DNA of 64,000 nucleotides from contig NZ_BAWM01000036.1 of assembly GCF_000759675.1 (NCBI RefSeq), positions 43,088 through 107,087 of the forward strand, given 5' to 3'. The stretch's first letter is position 1; every line of letters starts with the position of its first letter. Below the pieces are notes generated by a model, which saw only the letters and a program-made list of their open reading frames with translations, was not told where the DNA came from and did not search any database. Below, one piece after another: positions 24,971 to 34,101 of the stretch. A program made the translations under genes and the position numbers. The stretch is from Neobacillus niacini. GTDB lineage: Bacteria > Bacillota > Bacilli > Bacillales > Cytobacillaceae.

Positions 24971-24992
24971 ATACCGATTCCCCTTGTGGTTT

Positions 24993-25008
24993 TGTAAAAG
25001 CTTTTACA
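24993..25008. promoter_or_regulatory. Perfect 16-bp palindrome upstream of the ECF sigma gene
   Basis: TGTAAAAGCTTTTACA is fully self-complementary. It lies 23 nt before the sigma-factor ATG, in the leader or promoter. It lacks the central CG of a CcpA site. An operator for an unknown dimeric regulator is likely. Confidence 0.45.
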
Positions 25009-25176
25009 CCATATATAACGAACCGAAAAAGATTTTTTCTCACATTTCGTAAAAATATTATTAAGTGAATTTATCATAGCACTTAATGCAGCATATAAAA
25101 TCTATCTTTTTATTATTAAGAAGTATCGAACCGGGAGCCATTTTGGTGTATCTTTCAAAATGAGAAGCTTGTACAA
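25009..25176. other. Upstream region of the sigma operon
   Basis: Carries the sigma-operon promoter region on the left. No gene is seen in this stretch. Confidence 0.4.
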
Positions 25177-25257
25177 ATGAGGCAAGAAGAGAAAGGTACT
25201 TTTCGAGGAAAAAAATCCGGACAAAAAGAAAACCACACCATTTTGAATAAAAAATAA
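25177..25257 (+). CDS. Possible 26-residue basic peptide
   Basis: ATG to TAA gives MRQEEKGTFRGKKSGQKENH plus TILNKK, a very basic peptide with protein-like composition and two terminators right after it. No clear Shine-Dalgarno precedes the ATG, so this is tentative. It may equally be a remnant or part of a non-coding transcript. Confidence 0.25.
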   Translation: MRQEEKGTFRGKKSGQKENHTILNKK

Positions 25258-25265
25258 TTCAAAAC

Positions 25266-25332
25266 AAAAAAATCAGCCGATCTTTGGCTGATTTTTTTCG
25301 TTATTGAGACCCTATATGGGGTCTTTTCTTAT
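25266..25332 (+). terminator. Two tandem terminators
   Basis: First hairpin AAAATCAGCC / GGCTGATTTT followed by seven T; second hairpin AGACCC / GGGTCT followed by TTTTC. Both have their T-runs on the plus strand and follow the 26-codon frame. Confidence 0.75.
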
Positions 25333-25400
25333 GCACTTCTAAGCATTTCTTAAAGAATTTCCAAACTATCGGTATTTGATAGATTTGCAGGTATCGTTTG

Positions 25401-26516
25401 TTACAAGATTTCTTTCAACTCTTTGAGGACAATATCTATTTCATCCTTCGTGGTATTTCTGCCTAAACTAAATCGGATCGCACCCATTCCAACTTCTTCA
25501 GGCACCTTCATTTCTTTTAGAACCGGTGATAATTCAATACTTCCGGCATGACAGGCAGAACCAGTAGAGGCAGCAAGCTGAGGGATTTTATCTATTAAAT
25601 CTTGCCCAATCCTTCTTACAAAACTCACATTCAAGGTATTCGGTAATCGTTCCTCCGGATGTCCATTTAAGACAACCTGGTCACCAAACTCATCCTTTAA
25701 TTGTTTCCAAAAATATTCTGTCAAATCCTTAAGTTTATTATTATCTACTTGATGACCAGCGATTTCACATGCTTTCCCTAATCCAACAGCCAGTAACGTG
25801 TTTTCCGTTCCCGCTCGAAGTCCATTTTCATGCCCAGCTCCATGAATGAGTGGTTCAAGCTCAACACCATCGCGAACAAACAGTGCTCCAACACCCTTTG
25901 GTGCATATAGTTTATGACCAGCGATAGAAAGCATATCCACTTTTAACTCATTCACCTCGACTTGAACCTTCCCGACTGATTGTGAAGCATCTGTATGAAC
26001 GGCAATTCCATACCTTTCAGCTATTTCCCCAATTTCTTTTATCGGCTGTAATGTGCCTGTTTCATTATTGGAATGCATGATGGTGATCAGAATCGTGTCT
26101 TTTGTTATTGCTTTTTCAATTTCCTCAGTAGAAACTCTCCCATACTGATCCACACCAACGTAAGTTACCTGTGCTCCAACTTTTTCAAGGAACTTACAAG
26201 GATTCAATATCGCAGGGTGTTCAATTTTTGAAGTAATGATGTGATTCCCTTTATGCTGGTTTTTAAAATAAAAACCTTTTAATGCCAGGTTATTGGCTTC
26301 ACTTCCACCCGATGTAAAAATAATTTCTCTAGGAGAACAGGCAATTAGCTCTGCTACTTGTTCTCTTGCTTTATGTAAAAATTCTTTAACAGGTTTTCCC
26401 GCCCAATGTAGTGCTGACGGATTCCCATAGAAATCATCCAACAATGGCTGCATCGCATCAACCACTTCAGGAGCCAACGGTGTGCTTGCGTTGTAATCTA
26501 AGTAAATTTTTTGCAT
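25401..26516 (-). CDS. Cysteine desulfurase (NifS/IscS-like)
   Basis: About 371 residues from the ATG at 26516 (MQKIYLDYNASTPLAPEV); an ATG at 26528 is possible. It mobilises sulfur from cysteine using PLP. Seen: IEHPAI with the PLP-stacking His, the PLP Lys in SIAGHKLYAPKGVGALF, and the catalytic Cys in STGSACHAGS with a short active-site loop. There is no adjacent iscU, mnmA or thiI, so the sulfur acceptor is not indicated. The gene is monocistronic. Confidence 0.93.
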   Translation of the reverse strand: MQKIYLDYNASTPLAPEVVDAMQPLLDDFYGNPSALHWAGKPVKEFLHKAREQVAELIACSPREIIFTSGGSEANNLALKGFYFKNQHKGNHIITSKIEHPAILNPCKFLEKVGAQVTYVGVDQYGRVSTEEIEKAITKDTILITIMHSNNETGTLQPIKEIGEIAERYGIAVHTDASQSVGKVQVEVNELKVDMLSIAGHKLYAPKGVGALFVRDGVELEPLIHGAGHENGLRAGTENTLLAVGLGKACEIAGHQVDNNKLKDLTEYFWKQLKDEFGDQVVLNGHPEERLPNTLNVSFVRRIGQDLIDKIPQLAASTGSACHAGSIELSPVLKEMKVPEEVGMGAIRFSLGRNTTKDEIDIVLKELKEIL

Positions 26517-26528
26517 TCGTGCATCCAT

Positions 26529-27155
26529 TCCTTTCCAAAGATAAGCCTTACATCTAGTTATTTCTTATTCTACTAAAAAAATGATTATATAGTTCTAATT
26601 TTACCTTCCTCTGGTTAAAATGTTTTTAAAACAGGTCCACTTACTATCAGGAGAAGATAAAAATTCTAACGAAATAAACAAATTTTATTTGTATCTCACT
26701 GTGAGGTCGCGGGGTATTCAGACAGGTTTGGTGAATTCAAGAGAAACCGTGTCAGAATCAGCCCCTTTTTGTAAAAATTCTAAAATTAAATCTGTTCAAA
26801 AACAACAATCAATGCGAAAACAGCCTATTTCTTCTACTCACCAAAGCTTTTCTCTTCATGAACTTTTGCTTTTGAAAAATAGCAAATCCATCAAAAAATA
26901 ACACTGGATAGTTTATATCAGCCTTCCAGCTGAAAACAAGCTAGTTTCTAAGGAAACTGGCTTGTTTTCTTTCTAAACTATAATGTCAGTAATTTGATAA
27001 CAACCTTAACTTTTAAACCAATCTTCCAATATGAAGTCTAAATTGCGATAAGCTTTTTCTGAATGTTAAATTTCAACGTTTTATGGAATGCTTATTTGGA
27101 AATTGGTTTACTTTTGAGTTTACATAATATTATTATTGTTTAATACCAAAATTTG
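26529..27155. other. Long intergenic region
   Basis: About 600 bases. A plus-strand frame at 26620-26901 has low-quality composition and no ribosome binding site and is rejected. A plus-strand terminator lies at 26933-26973. Nothing else is recognised. Confidence 0.4.
26933..26973 (+). terminator. Terminator without an obvious gene
   Basis: AAAACAAGC(T)AGTTTC pairs with GAAACT(G)GCTTGTTTT across a 4-nt loop, then TTCTTT. It may end an unannotated transcript. Confidence 0.65.
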
Positions 27156-27311
27156 TTAGGATCTTCCCGCTGTCATGTCGTTATATGGCAGGATGAGCTT
27201 CTTCACCCTATCATAGTTCATTGAACTAATTTCACGCATTAATCTTGGAATTGCTTTTTCAGGATAGCCATAATCGCGAAGCAGCTTTTCCATTTTTTTA
27301 TTTTCTTCCAT
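27156..27311 (-). CDS. 51-residue helical protein of unknown function
   Basis: AGGAGG lies 7 nt before the ATG, a consensus site. The protein is MEENKKMEKLLRDYGYPEKA... with a second helix (LMREISSMNYDRVKKLILPY) and a short polar tail. It is charged, soluble and probably a two-helix hairpin, which could act as a small partner protein. No homologue is recognised. It is divergent from the next small gene. Confidence 0.7.
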   Translation of the reverse strand: MEENKKMEKLLRDYGYPEKAIPRLMREISSMNYDRVKKLILPYNDMTAGRS

Positions 27312-27473
27312 TCTGGTACCTCCTAAATGCTTGTAGATGGTTCAACATTGTGTCACTTTTACTATTCCCTTAATAATGAAAAAGTTAAATGGAAATATTT
27401 TTTCTCAAATACTTTTTTCACTTGAATAGTCCAGCCATTATTGCATAACCTATTGCTGTTTAGGGGGTGAACC

Positions 27474-27671
27474 ATGATGTCTAACCAAACAAATAAGCAA
27501 AAAGGTGTTGCAGAAGGTATTAAAGAAACAGCGGGTGCTGCCTTTCATACTCTTCATAGTGCTCTAGAAACAACTGAGAACGTTGCTATGAATGCATTAG
27601 ACGCGGCAAAAAACACTGCCAATAATTTAGCTGGTAACAGAAACGAAAAGGGTCAACGCAATCATGATTAA
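27474..27671 (+). CDS. 65-residue amphipathic Ala/Asn-rich protein
   Basis: AGGGGGTGAACC precedes ATG ATG. The protein is hydrophilic with a long amphipathic helix (GVAEGIKETAGAAFHTLHSA, TTENVAMNALDAAKNTANNL), similar in style to small stress or LEA-like proteins. No cysteine and no membrane segment. It is followed by a strong terminator and so is monocistronic. A desiccation or spore role is conceivable but not shown. Confidence 0.65.
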   Translation: MMSNQTNKQKGVAEGIKETAGAAFHTLHSALETTENVAMNALDAAKNTANNLAGNRNEKGQRNHD

Positions 27672-27689
27672 AGAATAAAACACAATAAA

Positions 27690-27724
27690 CAAAAAAATCC
27701 CTTTGGTTTAAAGGGATTTTTTTG
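27690..27724 (+). terminator. Strong terminator
   Basis: AAAATCCCTTT / AAAGGGATTTT with a short loop and a T-run on both sides. Confidence 0.9.
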
Positions 27725-27754
27725 CGGGAATTGTATTATATTTATGGTTGCTTA

Positions 27755-27931
27755 TTATTTTGTTATTTTGTAATTTTTATGATTTACAATCGTAATCAGT
27801 GGTTCATCCTTATCCTTTGAGACACCATATTGAACCATTACAGAATTTTCCCTTACTCCCGTAACCACACCTTCTAAAGAGTTTCCCTCTCGTTTAAAGG
27901 AAATCTTATCGCCAACTTTTGCATTAGCCAT
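27755..27931 (-). CDS. DUF2187 (YkvS-like) small protein
   Basis: 58 residues from ATG 27931, set by GAGGTGATAGA; the frame extends upstream to 28000 without a site. MANAKVGDKISFKREGNSLE followed by GVVTGVRENSVMVQYG is the SH3-like beta-barrel pattern of DUF2187. Probably a small nucleic-acid or protein-binding barrel. Function unknown. It lies downstream of the germination operon on the same strand. Confidence 0.85.
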   Translation of the reverse strand: MANAKVGDKISFKREGNSLEGVVTGVRENSVMVQYGVSKDKDEPLITIVNHKNYKITK

Positions 27932-28031
27932 TCTATCACCTCGCCTATATATTTTCCAAATATAGCTCATTAAATACTTAATTGCAAGGTGATTTGACAC
28001 TAGTGTTCCTTCAATTAAACAAGACTGATTT

Positions 28032-28187
28032 TTATAAAATCGAAAAAAATGGAAGAACGATAACCGTTAGTGTAAGAAAGAAAACTGCCAGTGCACTTAT
28101 TTTCTGCTTCTCCTTCCATAAGGTGATACCGAAGCCAAGGGTATAAACTGTAATCGAGATCAGAGCCAGGATAATGAATACTTGCAA
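28032..28187 (-). CDS. Small two-helix protein, likely germinant receptor D subunit
   Basis: 51 residues from TTG 28187, one base after the gerC-type stop, with AAAGGTGG 9 nt upstream inside the end of gerC. It has two membrane helices (VFIILALISITVYTLGFGI and ISALAVFFLTLTVIVLPFF) joined by the basic loop WKEKQK. Two-helix D-subunit genes accompany GerA-type receptors in Bacillus and modulate germination. The position and topology fit. An ATG at 28229 overlapping gerC is the alternative start. Confidence 0.7.
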   Translation of the reverse strand: MQVFIILALISITVYTLGFGITLWKEKQKISALAVFFLTLTVIVLPFFSIL

Positions 28188-28188
28188 A

Positions 28189-29436
28189 CTACTCGCCCAC
28201 CTTTTTTGGTCTACTTGTTTGTTTCCCATAATTAACAATATCAATCTCTGCTTTAACATGAATATCTGCACGAAGGTAGGATTTTCCCCAATTAAATTTT
28301 TTATATTCCTGTATGGTTCCAAAATATTTCTTAGCAAATAAAGGTAATGGATATGGTACACCTTTTAATTTTGTTTGTGTTTTTTTGAGTAAGTCTTCAT
28401 TCATTTGTTCAATATGATCAGCAATATGTTTTCTTAATATTTGGCGGTTTTTTTCTTTTCGATAATTGACCCTTGAGGGATTCGACATAATCTCAAACTG
28501 TAATGGGATGGTGATATAAATCTTTGGTCTGATCCCCTTCAAATTCATTTTTACTTTATTGCTTTGTGTTTTCAGGATTCTCGCTGCAAATTGTTTCTGA
28601 GAGCTTGAAAAAGGGTCAGGTATATTTACCAATATATCTTTAATATTCGTAGTATCATCTAGAATATTAATAGTACGTGTTTCTTGACCAGTTAGTTTAT
28701 CAATCATAACTCCATTCTTGAATACAGCTGACCCAATAAATTGGGTATCATCTAGTTCACCAGTTGCATTCAATTCCCCTGCCATGTATTCATCTTCTCT
28801 TTTAATTTTAGGATTCTTTTCTCTAATTGCCGTTGTGTACATTGCTAAAAAAAGGTCTGTCCCTCTTTCGGCTGATTGAAAATAACGGAACAGAGTTGAA
28901 TCGGGAATCAGTCCATTTTCAATCCCGTGATTGACCATAAATTGAAAGTATTTATGTGGCCTTGTTTCCATTCTTGGTTTATTTTTCAAAAAATATTGTG
29001 CTGCCTTTTCTTTAGAAACAGCTAGATAACTATTTAAGCGAATTTCTTTATCTTTTAAAACTTCGAAAAATGTCGATGGAAACATTGGGTCTCTAGCAAA
29101 TTCCTCGGACACAACAAAAATTCTTAACAAATCATAACTGATACTGCGGGAGATAACTGAATTTGCAGTTGCTTTCGCTGCAATGAAATCATTAGCGTCA
29201 AACGAAATGATTTCTCGAGGCTTTTCTGTTGAACCGCCACCGCCTTGCATACTTCCCACTTCGGGATTGGCAAGTAACATGGTTACCTTAATTTTCCCTT
29301 CCTGTTTTGATCGATCTAGCCCCAGCCCAATCACATAGGATTTATCTTCAAGTTCTCCTCGATCCCAACAGCCTGTTAATAAGATAACCATGACGAAAAA
29401 CAACATTAAACTACATACTGTTTTTGTTTTTTGCAT
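28189..29436 (-). CDS. Germinant receptor C subunit (Ger(x)C lipoprotein)
   Basis: 415 residues. Signal peptide with the lipobox LLTGC, so lipid-anchored outside the spore inner membrane. The family start WDRGELEDKSYVIGLGLDR is present. The three-domain GerC fold would span the rest, with the C-terminal domain (about 300-390) containing the lysine-rich strands before the tail. It overlaps the B-subunit gene by 26 nt, showing coupling. Part of an A-B-C-D operon. Confidence 0.93.
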   Translation of the reverse strand: MQKTKTVCSLMLFFVMVILLTGCWDRGELEDKSYVIGLGLDRSKQEGKIKVTMLLANPEVGSMQGGGGSTEKPREIISFDANDFIAAKATANSVISRSISYDLLRIFVVSEEFARDPMFPSTFFEVLKDKEIRLNSYLAVSKEKAAQYFLKNKPRMETRPHKYFQFMVNHGIENGLIPDSTLFRYFQSAERGTDLFLAMYTTAIREKNPKIKREDEYMAGELNATGELDDTQFIGSAVFKNGVMIDKLTGQETRTINILDDTTNIKDILVNIPDPFSSSQKQFAARILKTQSNKVKMNLKGIRPKIYITIPLQFEIMSNPSRVNYRKEKNRQILRKHIADHIEQMNEDLLKKTQTKLKGVPYPLPLFAKKYFGTIQEYKKFNWGKSYLRADIHVKAEIDIVNYGKQTSRPKKVGE

Positions 29437-30520
29437 GTTTAAATTCTCCTTTTAACTGCGCGACCAACCATAAGGTGATGGAAATGACGGCGAACATAGG
29501 ACCCGCCAAATTTTGTATAAGTGGTTTTAGTACTAATGTGATATCAATGGGTGATTCCGGAATGATCCCAATCAATAAATAAATCGTTGTAAGCGATGGG
29601 ATTAAGTATTCAAAGTCTTTAATTTTAAACAGTTGACCGAACATAAGGGCATTTATATACAAAAATGCCGTAAAACGAATAAAGGCTGTCATGATCCAAA
29701 TGATGAAAAATATGATTTCCACATTCGGTATATAGTCTCCAAGTGAAATAAAGCGGATTGCTATATGGAATGGATAAGCATATCCGGCAAGGGAGGCATC
29801 AAACATACAAATAAATATGAGGGTAGCCACACTAATTTGGATGCTGACATATACAAAGGCAATCCAAGTCCCTTTTTTGAAAACTTTGTTTGAAGTGACA
29901 TAAGGAATGACCATCGTCAGTATAAAAAAATCAGCAAAAATAGTTATATTCTGTGAGCTTAACTTTATTATTTCAAGTTGTCCTGGTCCCCAAATGGGAA
30001 ACATAGATTGTATATTGCTTTGTTGAGTACTGATCCCTAAAGCAATATACAAAGAGAGTAGAGCATAGAAAATAATCAGATATGAAACGGATCCTACATG
30101 CTGAAGCCCCTTTTTAGCGCCATATGCACAAATAACCATTAATATCACATAGATGATCAAATTTGGTGTGGTCGTAAAATAAAACGATCGAATGATATTT
30201 GTATATGTTCTTGTATCATACGAAACAGCGAACGAGCTGATGATAAATATAAAGAGACAAACTATAAAACCAAGATACTTTCCAAATAATTTTTTAATAA
30301 CCGAAAACAAATCTTTATCTTGATACAAAGACATCGTCTTTATTAATAAAAAAAGAGGGATAAAAAAGATTCCAGCGGATAGAAGCGGTATCATCCATGC
30401 TGCATTTTGGACCTGTCTAAACAGGACCGCTGGCGTATCTTCAGTCGCTTTAGCCCCAACCATTAAAATAGCGATGGAAACAAATTCACGAATTCCAAGT
30501 TTTCCAGGTTGCTGATTCAT
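29411..30520 (-). CDS. Germinant receptor B subunit (spore permease family)
   Basis: 369 residues with about 10 membrane helices, related to amino acid/polyamine permeases (GerAB/YndE). Opening GKLGIREFVSIAILMVGAKA is characteristic. It is the likely ligand-binding subunit. AGGGATAATTATAT precedes the ATG, 6 nt after the A-subunit stop. The germinant cannot be predicted from sequence alone. Confidence 0.93.
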   Translation of the reverse strand: MNQQPGKLGIREFVSIAILMVGAKATEDTPAVLFRQVQNAAWMIPLLSAGIFFIPLFLLIKTMSLYQDKDLFSVIKKLFGKYLGFIVCLFIFIISSFAVSYDTRTYTNIIRSFYFTTTPNLIIYVILMVICAYGAKKGLQHVGSVSYLIIFYALLSLYIALGISTQQSNIQSMFPIWGPGQLEIIKLSSQNITIFADFFILTMVIPYVTSNKVFKKGTWIAFVYVSIQISVATLIFICMFDASLAGYAYPFHIAIRFISLGDYIPNVEIIFFIIWIMTAFIRFTAFLYINALMFGQLFKIKDFEYLIPSLTTIYLLIGIIPESPIDITLVLKPLIQNLAGPMFAVISITLWLVAQLKGEFKHAKNKNSM

Positions 30521-30526
30521 ATATAA

Positions 30527-32068
30527 TTATCCCTTTCTTTGTTTAACCATATCCTTAGGCTTTAAATATCCTGGACGGAACTTTTCTTTCATTGGAACAT
30601 GTCGAATTAGTAAGTCCTTTGACGAGAAAGAATGTGGTGTCATAGGTGCAAAATAAGGAGTACCAAATGATTTCAATGAAACTAAATAATACAGTCCAGC
30701 TATTAATAAAGCTGTAACTCCATATATCCCCATAAAGCCTGCAGAAAAAATAAATAAAAAACGAGTAATGCGAATGGCGAAATTCATGCTTAAATCACTG
30801 ATTATAAAAGAGCTTAACCCGCTTAAAGCTATAACAATGATAACAATCGGACTAATAATGTTTGCTTGAACAGCTGCTTGGCCTAAGATTAACGCTCCGA
30901 CAATCCCAATCGTTGGACCTATGGGGGATGGCACGCGTAATCCAGCTTCACGAATAAGCTCAAAGGCAATTTCCATCATGAGGACTTCGACAATTGATGG
31001 AAAAGGTACTCTCTCCCTTGTCCCGGCTATAGCCATTAACAAATCTGGAGGAATCATGCCGACATGAAAGTTTGTAATTGCAATGTAAATTGGAGAGGTA
31101 AAAACGGCAACAAAGAGAGCTAAGATTCTCAGTATTCGAATGAAATTACCATAGGGTGTTCGCAAGTAATGATCTTCCGGTGAATGAAACAACGCCCAAA
31201 AGGTAGCAGGCAGGATCAAACAGCCAGGTGAATTTTCCATTAATAAAATAATATGCCCTTCTTCGATAAAAGCGGCTGCGCGGTCGGGACGTTCCGTATA
31301 TAAAAGTGTTGGAAATATGGATCTCGGTCTTTCTTCTAGAATTTGCTCTAATATACTTAAATCAAGAATACTATCGATTTCAAATGACTCTAGCTTATCT
31401 TTTATGGTTTGAAGCAGTTCCTCATTTACAAGATCTTTTTGATAGACAATAAATACATTGTTCCTAGACCGTTTTGAAATCGGCTTAGTTTCAACTAGAA
31501 GATTTTCATTTTTAATTTTTTTGCGGATTAAGGAAATATTGTCAATTACCCTTTCGTTAAAGGCTTCTTTTGCTCCTTTAACAATCACTTCATTATCGGA
31601 CTTTTCAATTGAACGGCCACTAATTTTGGTCGTTTCAAATAAATAACATTGATCATCACCTTCCACAAACAAAGCTGTAATCCCAGCAGTAATGTATTCC
31701 GTAATCTCGCCAATATTTGAAGCTGTACTTGCAATTGGGTAGGAAACGATATCTGGAATTTTTTTTGATGGATGCTCGTTATCAATTAGTGGTTCTACTA
31801 TGCTATCCATAATGGCTTGAATATCTGCCATTGTACTCAAAAAAATGATAACACCCTTGCGTTTAAGGGAAGTGATGGTGAACTCACGTACTTTTACATC
31901 TATATTATCTGGAACAGTAAATAGAGTTTTAAAAGTCGCTAAATTTTGATCATAACTAGTGCTTATGTCTTGTTTTTTTAATTCAATAACCTCTGTATTG
32001 GATTGTTCATTAAATTCTGGTTCTGTATTGAGTCTTTTTTTCCACAACTTGGAGATTTTTTCCCTCAT
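30527..32068 (-). CDS. Germinant receptor A subunit (GerA spore germination protein)
   Basis: 513 residues, usual for the family. An N-terminal cytoplasmic domain (1-280) ends in the conserved RPRSIFPTLLYTERPDRAAA, followed by the membrane part with PYGNFIRILRI, the ERVPFPSIVEVLMMEIAFEL motif and GPTIGIVGALILGQAAVQA. GGGAGGGATTTAGA precedes the ATG. It is the first gene of the A-B-C-D operon. The upstream CATACATAA resembles a sigma-G minus-10, which would give forespore expression. Confidence 0.95.
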   Translation of the reverse strand: MREKISKLWKKRLNTEPEFNEQSNTEVIELKKQDISTSYDQNLATFKTLFTVPDNIDVKVREFTITSLKRKGVIIFLSTMADIQAIMDSIVEPLIDNEHPSKKIPDIVSYPIASTASNIGEITEYITAGITALFVEGDDQCYLFETTKISGRSIEKSDNEVIVKGAKEAFNERVIDNISLIRKKIKNENLLVETKPISKRSRNNVFIVYQKDLVNEELLQTIKDKLESFEIDSILDLSILEQILEERPRSIFPTLLYTERPDRAAAFIEEGHIILLMENSPGCLILPATFWALFHSPEDHYLRTPYGNFIRILRILALFVAVFTSPIYIAITNFHVGMIPPDLLMAIAGTRERVPFPSIVEVLMMEIAFELIREAGLRVPSPIGPTIGIVGALILGQAAVQANIISPIVIIVIALSGLSSFIISDLSMNFAIRITRFLFIFSAGFMGIYGVTALLIAGLYYLVSLKSFGTPYFAPMTPHSFSSKDLLIRHVPMKEKFRPGYLKPKDMVKQRKG

Positions 32069-32203
32069 TCTAAATCCCTCCCAGTTTTTATATCGTTTTC
32101 CATCTCTAGGGATTTTATGTATGAATAGGAACTTACTACAAATAAAAGGAAGTTCAAGGGAATATAGTTAGCGAAAGAACTCTTTTTTAAGGGGGAAATC
32201 TTC

Positions 32204-33016
32204 ATGGGGTATTATGTGAAAGTAGAACCAGACGTTGACATTTATGTAGAGGATATTAATTGGAGAGGCTCGAAAACGATCCTCTTTTTACACGGTTGGC
32301 CTGGAAATCATAAGTTGTTTGAATATCAATTTAATCACCTTCCACAACTAGGATTTCGATGTATCGGAATTGATCAACGAGGTTTCGGTCAATCAAGCAA
32401 GCCTTGGAAAGGATATGACTATGATCGGTTAGCGGATGATGTGCGAGGTGTGATAGATACATTAAATTTACAAAATATTACGCTAGCTGGTCACTCAACA
32501 GGTGGAGCGATTGCCATTCGTTACATGGCACGTTACCATGGGTATGGCGTTTCAAAGCTTGCCCTACTAGCGGCTGCAGCGCCAAGTGTCATTCAACGGC
32601 CTTATTTTCCCTATGGGCTAGCTAAGGAAGAGGTTGAAAAAATCATTCAAGGAACCTATAATGACCGGCCCAACATGCTGCAGGGATTTGGGGACATTTT
32701 TTTCTATCAGCATGTAACGAAGCCATTCTCAGATTGGTTCTTTCAATTAGGTCTTCAGGCAGCCAGTTGGTCCACTGCAACCGTTGCCAACACATGGTTA
32801 AACGAAGAAAGATTATTTCAGGACATAGGAAAAATAGAAGCTCCCACCCTTATCATGCATGGAATTCATGACAAGGTTTGCCACTTTCCCTTAGCAGAAG
32901 CACAACGAAAAGGAATAAAAAATTCCAAGCTTGTCCCCTTTACAAATAGCGGTCACGGCTTGTTTTGGGAAGAACGGGAAAAATTCAATAAGGAATTGGC
33001 GCAATTTATTGATTGA
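32204..33016 (+). CDS. Alpha/beta hydrolase
   Basis: 270 residues. Seen: the oxyanion-hole motif LFLHGWPGNH (about 27-36), DQRGFGQSSKPW, the nucleophile elbow LAGHSTGG with Ser at about 98, and the catalytic Asp/His region (GIHDKVCHFPL; NSGHGLFWEE). It resembles haloperoxidase/esterase-type hydrolases. AAGGGGGAAATCTTC precedes the ATG. Cytoplasmic. The substrate is unknown. Confidence 0.9.
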   Translation: MGYYVKVEPDVDIYVEDINWRGSKTILFLHGWPGNHKLFEYQFNHLPQLGFRCIGIDQRGFGQSSKPWKGYDYDRLADDVRGVIDTLNLQNITLAGHSTGGAIAIRYMARYHGYGVSKLALLAAAAPSVIQRPYFPYGLAKEEVEKIIQGTYNDRPNMLQGFGDIFFYQHVTKPFSDWFFQLGLQAASWSTATVANTWLNEERLFQDIGKIEAPTLIMHGIHDKVCHFPLAEAQRKGIKNSKLVPFTNSGHGLFWEEREKFNKELAQFID

Positions 33017-33135
33017 GGCTTTAAAAAAATTAGGGTTTTATTTAAAACTCTATTTTTTTAAGAAATTTTTTATTTCGAAATTCGAAAAAGATGGTAAAAT
33101 ACAAGTTATTACATTTTATGGATTAGGAGATTGCC

Positions 33136-34065
33136 ATGAAAAAAAAATGGATGATATATGGAATGCTATTTATCGCAACGGCTACATGGGGAAGTGCCTT
33201 TCTTGCTGGTAAAATTGCTGTTCAAAGCTTTGAACCGGCAACGGTAGCATTTTTACGTTTTTTAGGGGCTGCTGTCCTTTTGTTCCCTCTTATGTGGGTC
33301 ATGGAAAAAAACCGAAAGAAACCAACACTCAAAGATTATGGATTATTTGCGGTACTCGGCTTAACAGGTATTGCACTGTATAATATCTGTTTTTTTATTG
33401 CCACCAAACAGGCACCAGTTATTAAGAGTTCACTATTTATTGCCTCAAACCCGGTATTAATCGTCCTTTTATCCGGAGTATTTTTAAAAGAAAAAATTAC
33501 GAAGAACCATATTATTGGGATGGTAATTGCGCTATCGGGAGCTGCATTTATTATCACAGATGGTCATATCCTTACATTGTTCCAACTTGGTTTTCAGACA
33601 ATTGATTTCGTTTTACTTGGTGCCGTGATTAGTTGGGCATTGTACAGTGTGGTTGGCAAGGTGGTTTTGAAAAAATATAGTGCCGTGGAATCCACTACAT
33701 ACGCGGTTGCTTTTGGTACGGTATTTTTAGCACCGTTTGCTTTTGTTGAAACGTCTTGGCAGGATATTATGCAGGCAGACTTCTCAACCTGGGTGGCGAT
33801 TGCACATATGAGTATTTTTGTAACCGTCGTTTCCTTTATTATGTATTATTACGGGATCAAAGAGGTGGGTGCAGCTAAAGCCTCGATTTTTATTAATGTT
33901 ATGCCGGTATCTGCTGTGTTGATGGCTACTATCTATTTAGGAGAAACCTTCACCTGGGCTCACGGAATTGGAGCCGCGTTTGTTTTAACCGGAGTCTATA
34001 TTGGAACAAATACGAAGTTATTTAACCGGAAATTACCTGCTGTTAACGTGGCAGATTTTCGCTAA
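33136..34065 (+). CDS. EamA/DMT-family transporter
   Basis: 309 residues with ten helices in two EamA repeats (about 5-140 and 155-290). The opening ATATWGSAFLAGKIAVQSFEPATVAFLRF is typical, and the second repeat ends in GIGAAFVLTGVYIGT. It would export or import a small metabolite at the cell membrane. TTAGGAGATTGCC precedes the ATG. Substrate unknown. Same direction as the hydrolase but separated by 120 nt. Confidence 0.9.
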   Translation: MKKKWMIYGMLFIATATWGSAFLAGKIAVQSFEPATVAFLRFLGAAVLLFPLMWVMEKNRKKPTLKDYGLFAVLGLTGIALYNICFFIATKQAPVIKSSLFIASNPVLIVLLSGVFLKEKITKNHIIGMVIALSGAAFIITDGHILTLFQLGFQTIDFVLLGAVISWALYSVVGKVVLKKYSAVESTTYAVAFGTVFLAPFAFVETSWQDIMQADFSTWVAIAHMSIFVTVVSFIMYYYGIKEVGAAKASIFINVMPVSAVLMATIYLGETFTWAHGIGAAFVLTGVYIGTNTKLFNRKLPAVNVADFR

Positions 34066-34101
34066 GCTATTTTGCTCTAAAAGGATTGTCCTATGGTGAA
34101 T

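Noticed and set aside
24993..25008. CcpA site
   Set aside because: The palindrome has an AG/CT centre and 16-bp length, unlike the 14-bp CG-centred cre consensus.
26620..26901. 93-codon plus-strand reading frame
   Set aside because: No ribosome binding site, irregular composition and no recognisable motif. It probably arises by chance in a long intergenic region.
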